DNA of 64,000 bases from NCBI GenBank assembly GCA_947599875.1, contig CANQFV010000001.1, positions 62,001-126,000 of the forward strand. The letters run 5' to 3'. Positions 26,088 through 34,583 of the stretch are shown here, piece by piece; position 1 is the first letter of the stretch, and the number at the start of each line of letters is the position of its first letter. Source of the DNA: an uncultured Oscillospiraceae bacterium (lineage in GTDB: Bacteria; Bacillota; Clostridia; Oscillospirales; Oscillospiraceae). The notes below the pieces were generated by a model. That model was given only the letters and a program-made list of their open reading frames with translations, was not told the origin of the DNA and searched no databases. Position numbers and translations under genes: made by a program.

Positions 26088-26136
26088 CATAAGCAAAATT
26101 GTTTAGATTAGGATGCCCAGCAACGAGTGGGAGTGA
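26088..26136 (+). repeat. attR-like site of the island
   Basis: CATAAGCAAAATTGTTTAGA is followed 37 bases after its first base by GAGTGGGAGTGA, which matches the guaA end in 11 of 12 positions. Confidence 0.65.
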
Positions 26137-26222
26137 TCAGAGAAGCAAAAGTTCTTGAAAATCGAGGACTTTTGACCGCTTGACCGGCCGTGTGGCAACG
26201 ATTTGATTTACAGGTAGGTACG

Positions 26223-26253
26223 ATCTGCGGGGATTATCCCCGCAGATTTTTTT
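26223..26253 (+). terminator. Strong intrinsic terminator
   Basis: An 11-bp stem (ATCTGCGGGGA 26223-26233 with 26237-26247) and T7. It may be a displaced guaA terminator or may shield the ars promoter that follows. Confidence 0.85.
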
Positions 26254-26264
26254 GCCAAAACCCA

Positions 26265-26293
26265 TTGACAAACTTCTATGTGACGCATATACT
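26265..26293 (+). promoter_or_regulatory. Promoter of the arsenic-resistance operon
   Basis: TTGACA (26265-26270), 17 bases, TATACT (26288-26293), about 30 bases before arsR. Confidence 0.8.
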
Positions 26294-26322
26294 GTGAACA
26301 GATAGAAAATCGTCTATGGGAA

Positions 26323-26646
26323 GTGAAGAGCTTGCAGACAAAAGAGAAGCAGATGGCGGGGGTATTCAAGGCGCTTTGCGACGAGAACCGCATTAAAATC
26401 CTGCAACTGCTCCAAGGCGGTGAAAAATGTGCCTGTGTCCTGCTGGACGATCTGCATATCACCCAGCCCACTCTTTCCCACCACATGAAAATACTCTGTG
26501 ATTCAGAAATAGTTGTGGGACGCAAAGAGGGTAAATGGACACACTATTCCATCTCATCGGAGGGGGCCGCCGCAGCGATAAAATGCTTGCAGCAGCTTAC
26601 AACAGTAATCGGCACAGATGAAGATCAGCCGTGCTGTGAAAGGTGA
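26323..26646 (+). CDS. arsR: ArsR-family metalloregulator
   Basis: 107 residues. Winged helix with GEKCACVLLDDLHITQPTLS: the Cys-x-Cys in the third helix is the arsenite-binding site of classical ArsR, followed by the recognition helix HHMKILCDSEIVVGRKEG. It ends in Cys-Cys. It should repress its own promoter until As(III) or Sb(III) binds. The start is uncertain: GTG 26323, TTG 26332 and ATG 26353 are all possible. It heads the module of permease, ACR3 and redox protein. Confidence 0.88.
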   Translation: MKSLQTKEKQMAGVFKALCDENRIKILQLLQGGEKCACVLLDDLHITQPTLSHHMKILCDSEIVVGRKEGKWTHYSISSEGAAAAIKCLQQLTTVIGTDEDQPCCER

Positions 26647-26733
26647 AATACCAAATCACTTTTCCGGCCGGCTATCTTAAAACCCAACAAATAGACATAT
26701 TTCAATCTAACAATCCAACAGGGAGGATACTTT

Positions 26734-27747
26734 ATGGATTTTTTGAAAAACGCATGGGACTTCTTTCAGAATGAAGTCCTCGGCATGGGCTGGCTGAACA
26801 GGCTCATATCTTGGGGATTGAACACCTGCGGTCTGGATACGACAGGAAAAATCGGCGGCAGCGTACTGTTCTTTATTTACGACACAATCAAAATTATGGT
26901 GCTGCTCGGCGTTCTGATTTTGATTATTTCTTACATTCAAAGCTATTTCCCGCCGGAGCGGACAAAGAAGATCCTCGGACGGTTTCACGGGGTCGGCGCA
27001 AACTGTGTTGCTGCTTTGCTGGGAACGGTAACGCCGTTCTGCTCCTGCTCGTCCATTCCGCTGTTTATTGGATTTACCAGCGCGGGACTGCCCCTCGGCG
27101 TGACGTTTTCATTCCTGATTTCCTCTCCAATGGTAGACCTGGGCAGCCTTGTACTCTTAATGAGCATTTTCGGCTGGAAAGTGGCAGTCGTTTATGTTTT
27201 TCTCGGACTGGTGATAGCGGTTGCGGGAGGAACGCTGATTGAAAAGCTGCACCTTGAAAAATATGTGGAGGAATATATCAGAAACGGCAGAGCGATCGAC
27301 GTCCCACAGGAGGAATTGCACTTCAAAGACCGCCTGAAATATGCGTGGGATCAGGTCGTTTCCACCGCAAAGAAAGTAGCCCCCTATGTGTTGATTGGGG
27401 TGGGTATCGGGGCGGTTATCCACAACTGGATTCCCGAAGATTTCATTGTGGCGGCTCTTGGCAACAACAATCCCTTTGGAGTGATTATCGCCACGATTGC
27501 CGGTGTCCCGATGTATGCGGACATTTTCGGCACTATTCCGATTGCGGAGGCGCTGTTGGCAAAAGGGGCGCTGCTGGGAGTCGTCCTGTCCTTTATGATG
27601 GGCGTCACTACCTTGTCCCTGCCGTCCATGATTATGCTCCGCAAAGCAGTCAAGCCGAAGCTGCTGGGGATTTTTATTGGGATATGCACGGGCGGTATTA
27701 TTATCGTAGGCTACTTCTTTAACGCATTTCAGTCTCTGCTGATATAG
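26734..27747 (+). CDS. ArsP/YraQ-family membrane permease
   Basis: 337 residues, about eight membrane helices. TPFCSCSSIPLFIGF near 100 is the conserved Cys-rich motif of the DUF318 / ArsP permeases, with a repeat-like GVPMYADIFGTIPI in the second half. Members export trivalent organoarsenicals or related metals. It lies downstream of arsR, so regulation by arsenic is likely. GGGAGG precedes ATG 26734. Confidence 0.85.
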   Translation: MDFLKNAWDFFQNEVLGMGWLNRLISWGLNTCGLDTTGKIGGSVLFFIYDTIKIMVLLGVLILIISYIQSYFPPERTKKILGRFHGVGANCVAALLGTVTPFCSCSSIPLFIGFTSAGLPLGVTFSFLISSPMVDLGSLVLLMSIFGWKVAVVYVFLGLVIAVAGGTLIEKLHLEKYVEEYIRNGRAIDVPQEELHFKDRLKYAWDQVVSTAKKVAPYVLIGVGIGAVIHNWIPEDFIVAALGNNNPFGVIIATIAGVPMYADIFGTIPIAEALLAKGALLGVVLSFMMGVTTLSLPSMIMLRKAVKPKLLGIFIGICTGGIIIVGYFFNAFQSLLI

Positions 27748-27753
27748 TGGGGT

Positions 27754-27927
27754 GTGCTTTATGGAAACTCCCAATTCCCTTTTGTGTTCCCGGAGTATCA
27801 GAGCCACGGCGGGGGTGAATATTTATCCAACGGCGTGTATAAAAAATTCCCCATCAGCATAATTGCCGACGAGGAAATAGTAACTCATAATACAAAACAT
27901 TGGAATTTGCTAAGTGTTAGTGGTTAA
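27754..27927 (+). pseudogene. Short protein-like fragment after the permease
   Basis: An open frame of 57 codons from a GTG, with FPFVFPEYQSHGGGEYLS and YKKFPISIIADEEIV, looks like the tail of a longer protein. It has no proper start signal and no recognised family. Probably a remnant left when the ars module was rearranged. Confidence 0.3.
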
Positions 27928-27951
27928 TTAGCCTTTGAATTATTCCGGCGT

Positions 27952-28230
27952 TTATTGATTGTTCTGTTTCCGTTTTATAATATGTGCAACAATGTAAGCA
28001 ATAATTGTCAAAAGGACAACAATTGCAAGATGGAAAAGTATACTAATTCCAAAATGCGCCCGATACTCGCCTTCACTTAGAATGTCCGGCACAGCTATTA
28101 TGCTAATAATCACGGAAATTACTGTTGATATTAACGGCGCTGTCCAAAGAAGTTTTCGCTTAACAAAAAAGATTAGAACAACAGTAAAAACGGGTATTAT
28201 ACCAAACACCGATATGTTCCACCAGTCCAT
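27952..28230 (-). CDS. Small three-helix membrane protein (DUF2651-like)
   Basis: 92 residues, almost wholly hydrophobic: helices near 6-24, 28-48 and 62-86, with positively charged HIIKRKQNN at the end. It resembles the DUF2651/YbeF type, whose function is unknown. GGAGG lies before ATG 28230 on the minus strand. It runs opposite to the ars genes on either side, so it is an intruder in that operon and not obviously part of arsenic export. Confidence 0.55.
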   Translation of the reverse strand: MDWWNISVFGIIPVFTVVLIFFVKRKLLWTAPLISTVISVIISIIAVPDILSEGEYRAHFGISILFHLAIVVLLTIIAYIVAHIIKRKQNNQ

Positions 28231-28632
28231 TTAGTTACCTCCTCTATCAACATACACCTTTTCAAATTCAAATTTATTGAACAGTTGCCCACTCGACATT
28301 TAATACTATACCACCAAAATGCGAAGAAATCTACTGTCCGTTAAGGCGGTTAATAAAATGTTTACAAAATTTCCGCCTATGTAGAATAGAAAACAATCCG
28401 GCGATTGTGTCCTCGTCCAGAGCGTTCCTATTCGTTGGCATGGTTAACCATGTCAGCAGTGAATTATTGTTTGCTATACCACATCGGGAAATTGTCCTTT
28501 GGTGCTTATTCCGATTGGCCTGTCCTTGATTCTATCATACATATAATATGTCGGAATTGATGGTGAGTTTTATCCATGCTGATTGATAATTATTCATGCT
28601 TCTGACCGGGAACACAAAGTCGAATTGGGACT
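28231..28632. other. Intergenic stretch before acr3
   Basis: It contains a perfect 14-bp palindrome CATGGTTAACCATG (28439-28452), a -10-like TATAAT (28542-28547) without a clear -35 box, and a protein-like remnant on the minus strand (28331-28441). Confidence 0.4.
28331..28441 (-). pseudogene. Possible C-terminal gene remnant
   Basis: 36 codons from ATG 28441, reading NALDEDTIAGLFSILHRRKF and ending at TAG. The frame continues open upstream without another start. The composition looks protein-coding, but no family was recognised. Confidence 0.28.
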
Positions 28633-29688
28633 ATGGAAAAAGAAAAGGCGGGTATCAGTGTATTCCAAAAATATCTGAGCGCTTGGGTTATTCTGTGCAT
28701 GGCGGCAGGTGTCCTGCTGGGGAAATTTCTGCCGCAGATACCTGACTTTCTAAATCGGTTTGAATATGCCAAGGTGTCGATCCCGATGGCAATTCTCATT
28801 TGGCTGATGATTTACCCGATGATGATGAAGGTGGATTTCAGAAGTATCAAGAATGTGGGGAGAAACCCAAAGGGATTATTTGTGACATGGATAACGAACT
28901 GGCTGATAAAGCCGTTTACCATGTACGGCATTGCAAGCCTGTTCTTCTTTGTGCTGTTTAAGGGCTTTATCACCCCGGAACTGGCAACGGAATATCTTGC
29001 CGGAGCCGTACTGCTGGGCGCGGCGCCTTGTACCGCTATGGTGTTCGTGTGGAGTACGCTGACAAACGGCGACCCGGCCTATACCGTGGTGCAGGTGGCG
29101 ACAAATGACCTTATTATCCTTGCGGCATTTGTCCCGATTGTAAAATTCCTGCTGGGCGTTTCCAATGTGTCCGTGCCGTGGGATACGCTGATTCTCTCCG
29201 TGGTGCTGTTCGTCGTGATACCGCTGCTGGGAGGGTTGGCTACCCGAACTATCGTCATAGGGAAAAAGGGCAAGGAATATTTTGAAAACGTGTTTATCCA
29301 TAAATTCGACGGTGTGACGACCATTGGTTTGCTGCTGACTTTGATTTTGATTTTTGCTTTTCAAGGAAACGTCATTCTGGAAAATCCGCTGCATATTGTT
29401 TTGATTGCAATTCCGCTGATATTGCAGACTTTCTTGATTTTTGCAATCGCCTATACTGCCTGCCGGATATTGAAGCTGCCGCATAACATAGCCGCGCCTG
29501 CGGGAATGATCGGAGCGTCCAACTTCTTTGAATTGGCAGTTGCCGTGGCTATCGCATTGTTTGGCACATCGTCCCCCGCGGCCCTCGCAACGACGGTTGG
29601 TGTTTTAACGGAAGTCCCGGTCATGCTGTTTTTGGTGAAGATAGCAAACGGGACAAAGGGCTGGTTCCCGTCAAATACAAAATCTTAA
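28633..29688 (+). CDS. acr3: ACR3-family arsenite efflux permease
   Basis: 351 residues, ten predicted helices. GAAPCTAMVFVWS near 138-150 holds the conserved Cys essential in ACR3 proteins, and GASNFFELAVAVAIALFG is the second conserved region. It exports As(III) using the proton gradient. The Shine-Dalgarno sequence (TTGGGA) is weak. It is often annotated arsB but belongs to the ACR3, not the ArsB, class. Followed 43 bases later by a thioredoxin-like protein. Confidence 0.93.
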   Translation: MEKEKAGISVFQKYLSAWVILCMAAGVLLGKFLPQIPDFLNRFEYAKVSIPMAILIWLMIYPMMMKVDFRSIKNVGRNPKGLFVTWITNWLIKPFTMYGIASLFFFVLFKGFITPELATEYLAGAVLLGAAPCTAMVFVWSTLTNGDPAYTVVQVATNDLIILAAFVPIVKFLLGVSNVSVPWDTLILSVVLFVVIPLLGGLATRTIVIGKKGKEYFENVFIHKFDGVTTIGLLLTLILIFAFQGNVILENPLHIVLIAIPLILQTFLIFAIAYTACRILKLPHNIAAPAGMIGASNFFELAVAVAIALFGTSSPAALATTVGVLTEVPVMLFLVKIANGTKGWFPSNTKS

Positions 29689-29731
29689 AAAACGCTTTGA
29701 AAGCGTCAAATAAAAAATGGAGGTACTTATC

Positions 29732-30103
29732 ATGTCACTGTTTGGAAAGAAGAAAGAAGAAACAAAGGCTCCCGCTTGCTACTGTGGCGGCGCTGCGCCT
29801 GCCAGTGAAGCAACGGAGGTCAAGGGGGCGAGCGGGTGCTGCGGGAAAACCGTGGACGGTATCTGCTGTGTTAAAGTGCTGGGGGCTGGCTGCAAGTCCT
29901 GCCATGAGCAGTATGAAAACGCAAAGCAGGCCGCGGGGAACATGGGGCTTGATTTGGAAGTCGAGTATATCACCGACATGGAAAAGGTCATGGCCTATGG
30001 CGTTATGAGTATGCCCGCCATTGTAGTCAACGAGCGGGTGGTATCTATGGGTAAGGTGCTGAAAGCCGCTGATGTGGAGAAGCTGTTAAAGAAGATCATA
30101 TAG
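29732..30103 (+). CDS. Thioredoxin-like small redox protein with Cys-rich N-terminus
   Basis: 123 residues. The N-terminal about 45 residues are Cys-rich (CYCGG, GCCGKT, ICC) and may bind metal. The C-terminal thioredoxin-like domain has the GAGCKSCHEQY active site and a cis-Pro in YGVMSMPAIVV. Similar proteins accompany ars permeases and probably handle arsenic-thiol chemistry. GGAGG at 29719-29723 fits ATG 29732, not ATG 29717, which it overlaps. Confidence 0.82.
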   Translation: MSLFGKKKEETKAPACYCGGAAPASEATEVKGASGCCGKTVDGICCVKVLGAGCKSCHEQYENAKQAAGNMGLDLEVEYITDMEKVMAYGVMSMPAIVVNERVVSMGKVLKAADVEKLLKKII

Positions 30104-30352
30104 GCGGCTTGGTTTTATAAGCAAAATCGTTTATTATTAAATTGCTGTTTAAGGTTGCTTGAACCAGCAAAACTTTTCCCATTATTACCTGCGAAAAATC
30201 TCCGGCACTGATAGCAACCCCCGATAGCATTTTGACAGCAGAAAGTCGGATACCCCATAGGATATGGATAATACAGTTCAAATCGAACCAAATGGAGCAA
30301 AATCCACTGCGCAAAAAAGTTTAGAAGCAACTTTCGCTTGATGAATGGGTAC
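30104..30352. other. Non-coding right edge of the ars module
   Basis: No gene. ATAAGCAAAATCGTTTA at 30117-30133 matches 16 of 17 bases of the island right-end block at 26089-26105, without the guaA-type core behind it. The base composition changes to GC-rich after about 30.4 kb. Confidence 0.4.
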
Positions 30353-30391
30353 AAGCCCTTACCGTTCACCGGTAAGGGCTTATTCACTTTT
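30353..30391 (+). terminator. Hairpin terminator
   Basis: A 12-bp stem (AAGCCCTTACCG 30353-30364 with 30370-30381), T-rich after it. It could end the ars transcript or be an old guaA terminator. Confidence 0.65.
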
Positions 30392-30411
30392 CCCCTTAGC
30401 CCACAAAGTTA

Positions 30412-30441
30412 TTTACAAAACGGATGTGAATAGTGTATAGT
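30412..30441 (+). promoter_or_regulatory. Promoter of the XRE/membrane regulator
   Basis: TTTACA (30412-30417), 18 bases, TATAGT (30436-30441). It lies upstream of the true start at 30583, giving a leader of about 135 bases. Confidence 0.6.
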
Positions 30442-30582
30442 AAAACCACCAGACAGCAGACGCAACCGGCGGTTGACAGATTTCCAGTCGCCCTTTGGTG
30501 GACTGCAACCGCAAAAGACGCTATGATTTCCTCAGCGGCGGGCAAACAAGGCCGCCGACAAATCGATGCGGAGGATGAAAAA

Positions 30583-31581
30583 ATGATCTTAGCGGACAAA
30601 ATTACGAACTTGAGGAAAAAGAACGGCTGGTCCCAGGAGGAGCTTGCGGAGAAGATGCAGGTCTCCCGGCAGGCGGTCTCCAAGTGGGAGGGCGCTCAGA
30701 CCGTGCCGGATCTGGAGAAGATCCTGGCGCTGAGCCGGCTGTTCGGCGTCACCACGGACTACCTCCTGAAGGACGAGCTGGAGACCGAGGAGCTGACAGA
30801 TGAACCGGATCGCGTGCCTGTAAAGCGGGTCTCCCTCGCCCTGGCCAACGAATTCCTAGCCTGGAGGGAGCGGGCGGCAAAGCGCATCGCCGCCGGCACC
30901 TTCCTGTGCGTCTTCGCCGTGGTTCCGCTGCTCCTCCTGGCGGCGGCCGTGGAGACGCCGGGCTGTCCCATCCCCGAAAATCTGGCCGCCGGCGCGGGGC
31001 TTGTCCTCCTGCTTGTCCTTGTGGCCGCCGCTGTGGCCATCTTCGTCTCCTGCGGATTCCGCAGCGCGCCGTATGAGTTCATCGGCAAGGAACCCTTTGA
31101 GACGGAATACGGCGTGGACGGCATGATCAGGGAAAAGCAAAAGGCGTACCGGCCCACATATGTGAGATGCAATATCATCGCCGTCTGCCTGTGCGTTCTC
31201 TCCCCGATCCCGCTGCTTATCGGGGGACTGCTGGGCAGCGAGACCACCACGGTCAGGCTGCTGTCCGTCACGCTGCTGCCCGTCACGCTGCTGCTGGCGG
31301 GCCTGGGGGCGGCCCTCTTTATCCTCGCCGGCGTGCGCTGGGCCGGTATGCAAAAGCTCCTGAGGGAGGGCGAGTACGCCCTGCGCGATCGGAGAAAGAT
31401 CCGCATCAAGGGCGCCGTCTCCACGGCCTACTGGCTGACTGCCACCGCCGTGTACCTGATCTGGAGCTTTTTGACGAACGACTGGGAAGTCACCTGGGTG
31501 GTCTGGCCCGTGGCGGGGGTACTGTTTGCCGCTGTCATGTGCCTTTGCAATCTCATCATCGACAGGGACGGGGAGAAATAA
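30583..31581 (+). CDS. XRE-family regulator with membrane-spanning C-terminal domain
   Basis: 332 residues. Helix-turn-helix at about 1-60 (LRKKNGWSQEELAEKMQVSR, then AVSKWEGAQTVPDLEKIL). Five or so membrane helices follow (about 105-130, 140-165, 205-230, 240-265, 290-325). The layout is common in clostridia, where a DNA-binding head is tethered to the membrane. Its signal is unknown. GGAGG at 30570-30574 decides ATG 30583. It is followed after 40 bases by the amylase gene. Confidence 0.8.
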   Translation: MILADKITNLRKKNGWSQEELAEKMQVSRQAVSKWEGAQTVPDLEKILALSRLFGVTTDYLLKDELETEELTDEPDRVPVKRVSLALANEFLAWRERAAKRIAAGTFLCVFAVVPLLLLAAAVETPGCPIPENLAAGAGLVLLLVLVAAAVAIFVSCGFRSAPYEFIGKEPFETEYGVDGMIREKQKAYRPTYVRCNIIAVCLCVLSPIPLLIGGLLGSETTTVRLLSVTLLPVTLLLAGLGAALFILAGVRWAGMQKLLREGEYALRDRRKIRIKGAVSTAYWLTATAVYLIWSFLTNDWEVTWVVWPVAGVLFAAVMCLCNLIIDRDGEK

Positions 31582-31621
31582 CGCCCGTTCCGATTTCACG
31601 GGAAAAAGAGGGGGATACCAT

Positions 31622-33331
31622 ATGGAGCTTTCGGCTGTGTGTCATTTCGCGGACAAGCGGTATTGCTTTGCCCTGGAGCCGGGGAAATTCCTGATCCGCA
31701 TCCGGGTGAAGAAGGGGGATATGCAAAGGGTGGTGCTGCACACCCAGGACAAGTACCTGCCCCTGCGCATCCGCGACACCAGGCGCGCCGTTCCCATGAC
31801 GCTGGCCGCCCGGGACCGGGTCAGCGACTACTACGAGGCGGTCATTGAGATGCACCTTGTGTGCCTGCGCTACTGGTTTGAGCTGGAGGGCGCGGACGGG
31901 GAGCGGGTCTATTACGGAAATTACGAGTTTCGCGCAGCCCCCTTTGACGACATCGAGCGGATGTTCGACTGTCCCCAGACCCTCCGGGAGGAGGAGCGGC
32001 TCACCGTACCGGCCTGGGCCAGGAACAAGGTGGTCTACCAGATCTTCCCCACGAGCTTCGCCCCAACGGGGGAGCCGGGGAGGGGCTGGTACAGGCCCGT
32101 GGATCACCGCCGTGACCTGGGCGGGACGCTCCGGGGGATCACACAGCATCTGGAACATATCCGGGATCTTGGGGCGGATGTCCTCTACATGACGCCTATC
32201 TTCGAGGCCAGGAGCGTTCACAAGTACGACACGGTGGACTACTACCGGGTGGACCCCAGGCTTGGCACGCTGGAGGATCTGAAGGAGCTTGTGGACACGG
32301 CCCACGGCATGGGACTGCGGGTCATCCTGGACGGCGTATTCAACCACTCCTCCCAGAAATTCTTCCCCTTCGCGGACATCGCGGAGAGGGGGGAGGCCTC
32401 CGCGTATTGGGACTGGTACTATATCGAGGGCTGGCCCCTCCACGCCAGGTGGGGGGAGAAGCCCAACTTCAAGACCTTCAGCTACTTCGGGGGAATGCCG
32501 AAGCTGAACCTGCGAAATCCCGCGGTGGAGCAATATTTCATCGACGTGGGCCTCTACTGGCTGCGGGAGTGCGGCATCGACGGCTGGCGTCTGGACGTGG
32601 CCGACGAGGTGGGCCACCGGTTCTGGCGTCACTTCCGGGAGGCGGTGAAGGCGGAATTCCCCGACGCCCTCATCGTGGGGGAGGAGTGGCACTACGGCGG
32701 GGACTTCCTCATGGGCGACGAGTGGGACAGCGTGATGAACTACTCCTTTTACAACGCGGTGACGGATCTTGTGGCCCGGGAGTGCATTTCCGTCACGGAG
32801 TTTTTCCAGAACCTGGGCTTTCTCCGGGGCAATCTCCACCCGGACACCTATAGCGTCCTGTGGAACCTGATCGGCTCCCACGACACACCCCGGTTCGTCA
32901 CCGCCTGCAAGGGGGACCGGGGGAAGCTGCGGATGGCGGCGGCTCTTCAGCTCCTGCTGCCCGGGATGCCCATGATCTACTACGGCGACGAGTTCGCCCT
33001 GGAGGGCGGCGACAACGGCGACTGCCGCCGGGGGATGGTCTGGGACGAAAAGCTCCAGGATCAGGAGACCCTGGACTGGTATCGCCGCCTCACCGCCCTG
33101 CGCCGAAGCCTCCCGTGCCTGACGGAGGGCGACGTCCTGGACTTTCGCGCCGACGACGGCCGGGGCTTTGCCGCCCTGACCCGGAGACTGGGCCGGCAGG
33201 AGGCCGCCGTCCTCCTGCACTGCAAGGGGGGAGAGACTCAGATCCCGGAGTACGCCGGGCGTCAAAATCTCCTGACGGGCCGCCCCTTCTCCGGTACCCT
33301 CGGCCCCTGGGAGGCCGCAGTCCTCGCCTGA
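31622..33331 (+). CDS. GH13 alpha-glucan hydrolase (neopullulanase / cyclomaltodextrinase-like)
   Basis: 569 residues, no signal peptide, so cytoplasmic. An N-terminal beta domain (about 1-120) is followed by the (beta/alpha)8 barrel. Region I is VILDGVFNH. The nucleophile Asp is in GIDGWRLDVADEVGH, the acid/base Glu in LIVGEEWH, and the third Asp in IGSHDTPR. This is the layout of GH13_20 enzymes that hydrolyse maltodextrins, cyclodextrins or pullulan. ATG 31622 is preferred. It lies in a chromosomal stretch with the XRE regulator upstream. Confidence 0.9.
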   Translation: MELSAVCHFADKRYCFALEPGKFLIRIRVKKGDMQRVVLHTQDKYLPLRIRDTRRAVPMTLAARDRVSDYYEAVIEMHLVCLRYWFELEGADGERVYYGNYEFRAAPFDDIERMFDCPQTLREEERLTVPAWARNKVVYQIFPTSFAPTGEPGRGWYRPVDHRRDLGGTLRGITQHLEHIRDLGADVLYMTPIFEARSVHKYDTVDYYRVDPRLGTLEDLKELVDTAHGMGLRVILDGVFNHSSQKFFPFADIAERGEASAYWDWYYIEGWPLHARWGEKPNFKTFSYFGGMPKLNLRNPAVEQYFIDVGLYWLRECGIDGWRLDVADEVGHRFWRHFREAVKAEFPDALIVGEEWHYGGDFLMGDEWDSVMNYSFYNAVTDLVARECISVTEFFQNLGFLRGNLHPDTYSVLWNLIGSHDTPRFVTACKGDRGKLRMAAALQLLLPGMPMIYYGDEFALEGGDNGDCRRGMVWDEKLQDQETLDWYRRLTALRRSLPCLTEGDVLDFRADDGRGFAALTRRLGRQEAAVLLHCKGGETQIPEYAGRQNLLTGRPFSGTLGPWEAAVLA

Positions 33332-33412
33332 GGATCAACCGGCGCCCCGGATGATCAGGCGCCCCTGCAGAGCGTCATTTCATGCAATACAAGTTATATG
33401 GAGGGTTGTCGT

Positions 33413-34063
33413 TTGAAAAAAGCGTACAGCACGCTGCCGGAATCCATGAGCGGCATGGAGATGTACGGATTCCACTGGATGGAGTTCGTGGTGCAGATCC
33501 CGTCGCCGCTCTACATCATCACGTCCTACAAGAGCAACGGTCTTACCAACGCCTGTATGCAGTCCTGGACCACCTTCACAGGCGGGAAAAACGGCTTTTA
33601 CGCCATCCTTTCCGCCGTCAGCAAATACGGGCATCTCTACCGGACGCTCCACGAGACGGGGGAGGCCGTCATCAACTTCATGTCCGCCGATCTTTACGAC
33701 AAGTGTATGGCGACCATACGCCATAACCGCTTTGAGGACGACGAGATAGCCCTGGCCGGCCTCACCGCCGTGAAGGCCGATACGGTCAACGCGCCGATGA
33801 TCCAGGAGTGCTTTATCAACCTGGAGTGTAGGTTTGAGTGGGAGAGGGAGATCGCCCAGGGGGACGATTCCGTCCTCATGTGCCTTCAGGTAGTGAAGGC
33901 GCACATCGACCGGCGTCACCTTGACGAAAACGATCTGGGCCGCACCGGAAAGACAGGGATCCTCTATAACATCCATCACCCCATCGACCCGGATCACTTC
34001 GGCGGCACGGCCCACGACTACTTGGGCGTCATCGAGAAGATCCGGGATTACGCCGAGTATTGA
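33413..34063 (+). CDS. Flavin reductase-like (flavoredoxin) protein
   Basis: 216 residues. It starts LKKAYSTLPESMSGMEMYGF and has PSPLYIITSYKSNGLTNACM, the FMN-binding beta-barrel strand of the flavin reductase-like family. TTG 33413 lies 7 bases after GGAGGG, which itself overlaps ATG 33398. Substrate unknown; it may reduce free flavin or serve as an electron carrier. Confidence 0.72.
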   Translation: MKKAYSTLPESMSGMEMYGFHWMEFVVQIPSPLYIITSYKSNGLTNACMQSWTTFTGGKNGFYAILSAVSKYGHLYRTLHETGEAVINFMSADLYDKCMATIRHNRFEDDEIALAGLTAVKADTVNAPMIQECFINLECRFEWEREIAQGDDSVLMCLQVVKAHIDRRHLDENDLGRTGKTGILYNIHHPIDPDHFGGTAHDYLGVIEKIRDYAEY

Positions 34064-34185
34064 AGATCACAGTGTAAATTCATGCCCGCTTGCCGGGGAG
34101 CCAACCGGGGAATCCAACCAAAGCTTGTCCATATCGTTCAAGAAGCAACAAAAGCCAGGTGCTATGATAGGTCACGGGGTGCAGG

Positions 34186-34428
34186 ATGGAGGATGTAAAC
34201 GCGGTCACACCTGTGACCAGGCCCAAAAGGAAGCTCCTCTATCTGCCGTCGCACGCGGCGACGGGCTTTTTTGATTACTGCGAGGAGATGGGGCGCCAGT
34301 GGGAGGGACTTCTGAACAGCCTTGAGCGCTGGGGATGGACACCCGCCAACCGGATCGCCCCCACATTCAACCTGGGCGCGGAGCCAAAAACCGGGGCGAG
34401 AATCGCGATCCCGGTGGTCAGGAAGTAA
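34186..34428 (+). CDS. Short GyrI-like effector-binding domain protein
   Basis: 80 residues: KRKLLYLPSHAATGFFDYCE and QWEGLLNSLERWGW resemble a part of GyrI/AraC-type small-molecule binding domains that is usually about 150 residues long. It may be a fragment of such a protein rather than a complete gene. It has GGAGG close to ATG 34186 but not ideally spaced. A terminator follows. Confidence 0.45.
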   Translation: MEDVNAVTPVTRPKRKLLYLPSHAATGFFDYCEEMGRQWEGLLNSLERWGWTPANRIAPTFNLGAEPKTGARIAIPVVRK

Positions 34429-34456
34429 CCGGGATCCAAAGACAGCCAAACGCGGA

Positions 34457-34498
34457 GCCGATGATTTTGTGACGTTCTCGCAAAATCATCGGCTTTAT
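34457..34498 (+). terminator. Intrinsic terminator
   Basis: A perfect 13-bp stem (34457-34469 with 34481-34493) and TTTAT. Confidence 0.8.
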
Positions 34499-34502
34499 CC
34501 TC

Positions 34503-34530
34503 TTGACATTTGATAGATACCGTGTATAAT
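34503..34530 (+). promoter_or_regulatory. Promoter of the TetR-ABC operon
   Basis: TTGACA (34503-34508), 16 bases, TATAAT (34525-34530), about 50 bases before the TetR start. Confidence 0.85.
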
Positions 34531-34583
34531 AAGTAACATAGGTTGCGTAACGAATGATACTTTAACTCAGGAGGAATGGGATC

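Larger units (their letters stand above)
9571..26136. mobile_element. guaA-integrated genomic island (mobilizable element plus defence cargo)
   Basis: The island is bounded by guaA-end core repeats. It carries an integrase, Xis-like protein, repressor, MobC-like protein, MobV relaxase and TnpV, but no conjugation machinery, so it is mobilizable rather than self-transmissible. Cargo from about 15.5 kb on is AT-rich, against the GC-rich host and mobilisation genes. A second internal core at 24078 suggests at least two successive insertions. Confidence 0.78.
25947..26222. other. Non-coding right end of the island
   Basis: No gene. It contains an inverted plus direct TGATAAC set (25994-26022), the CATAAGC...GTTTAGATTA block at 26088 and the guaA-like core at 26125. 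Beyond the core, AACGATTTGAT at 26197 echoes the same word 77 bases into the left end. Confidence 0.55.

Noticed and set aside
30270-30300. tRNA-like GTTCAAATC word
   Set aside because: No matching acceptor, D or anticodon arms around it.
31556-33265. 569-codon minus-strand frame opposite the GH13 gene
   Set aside because: Same cause: GC-rich third positions of the real gene leave the opposite frame open. No recognisable protein.
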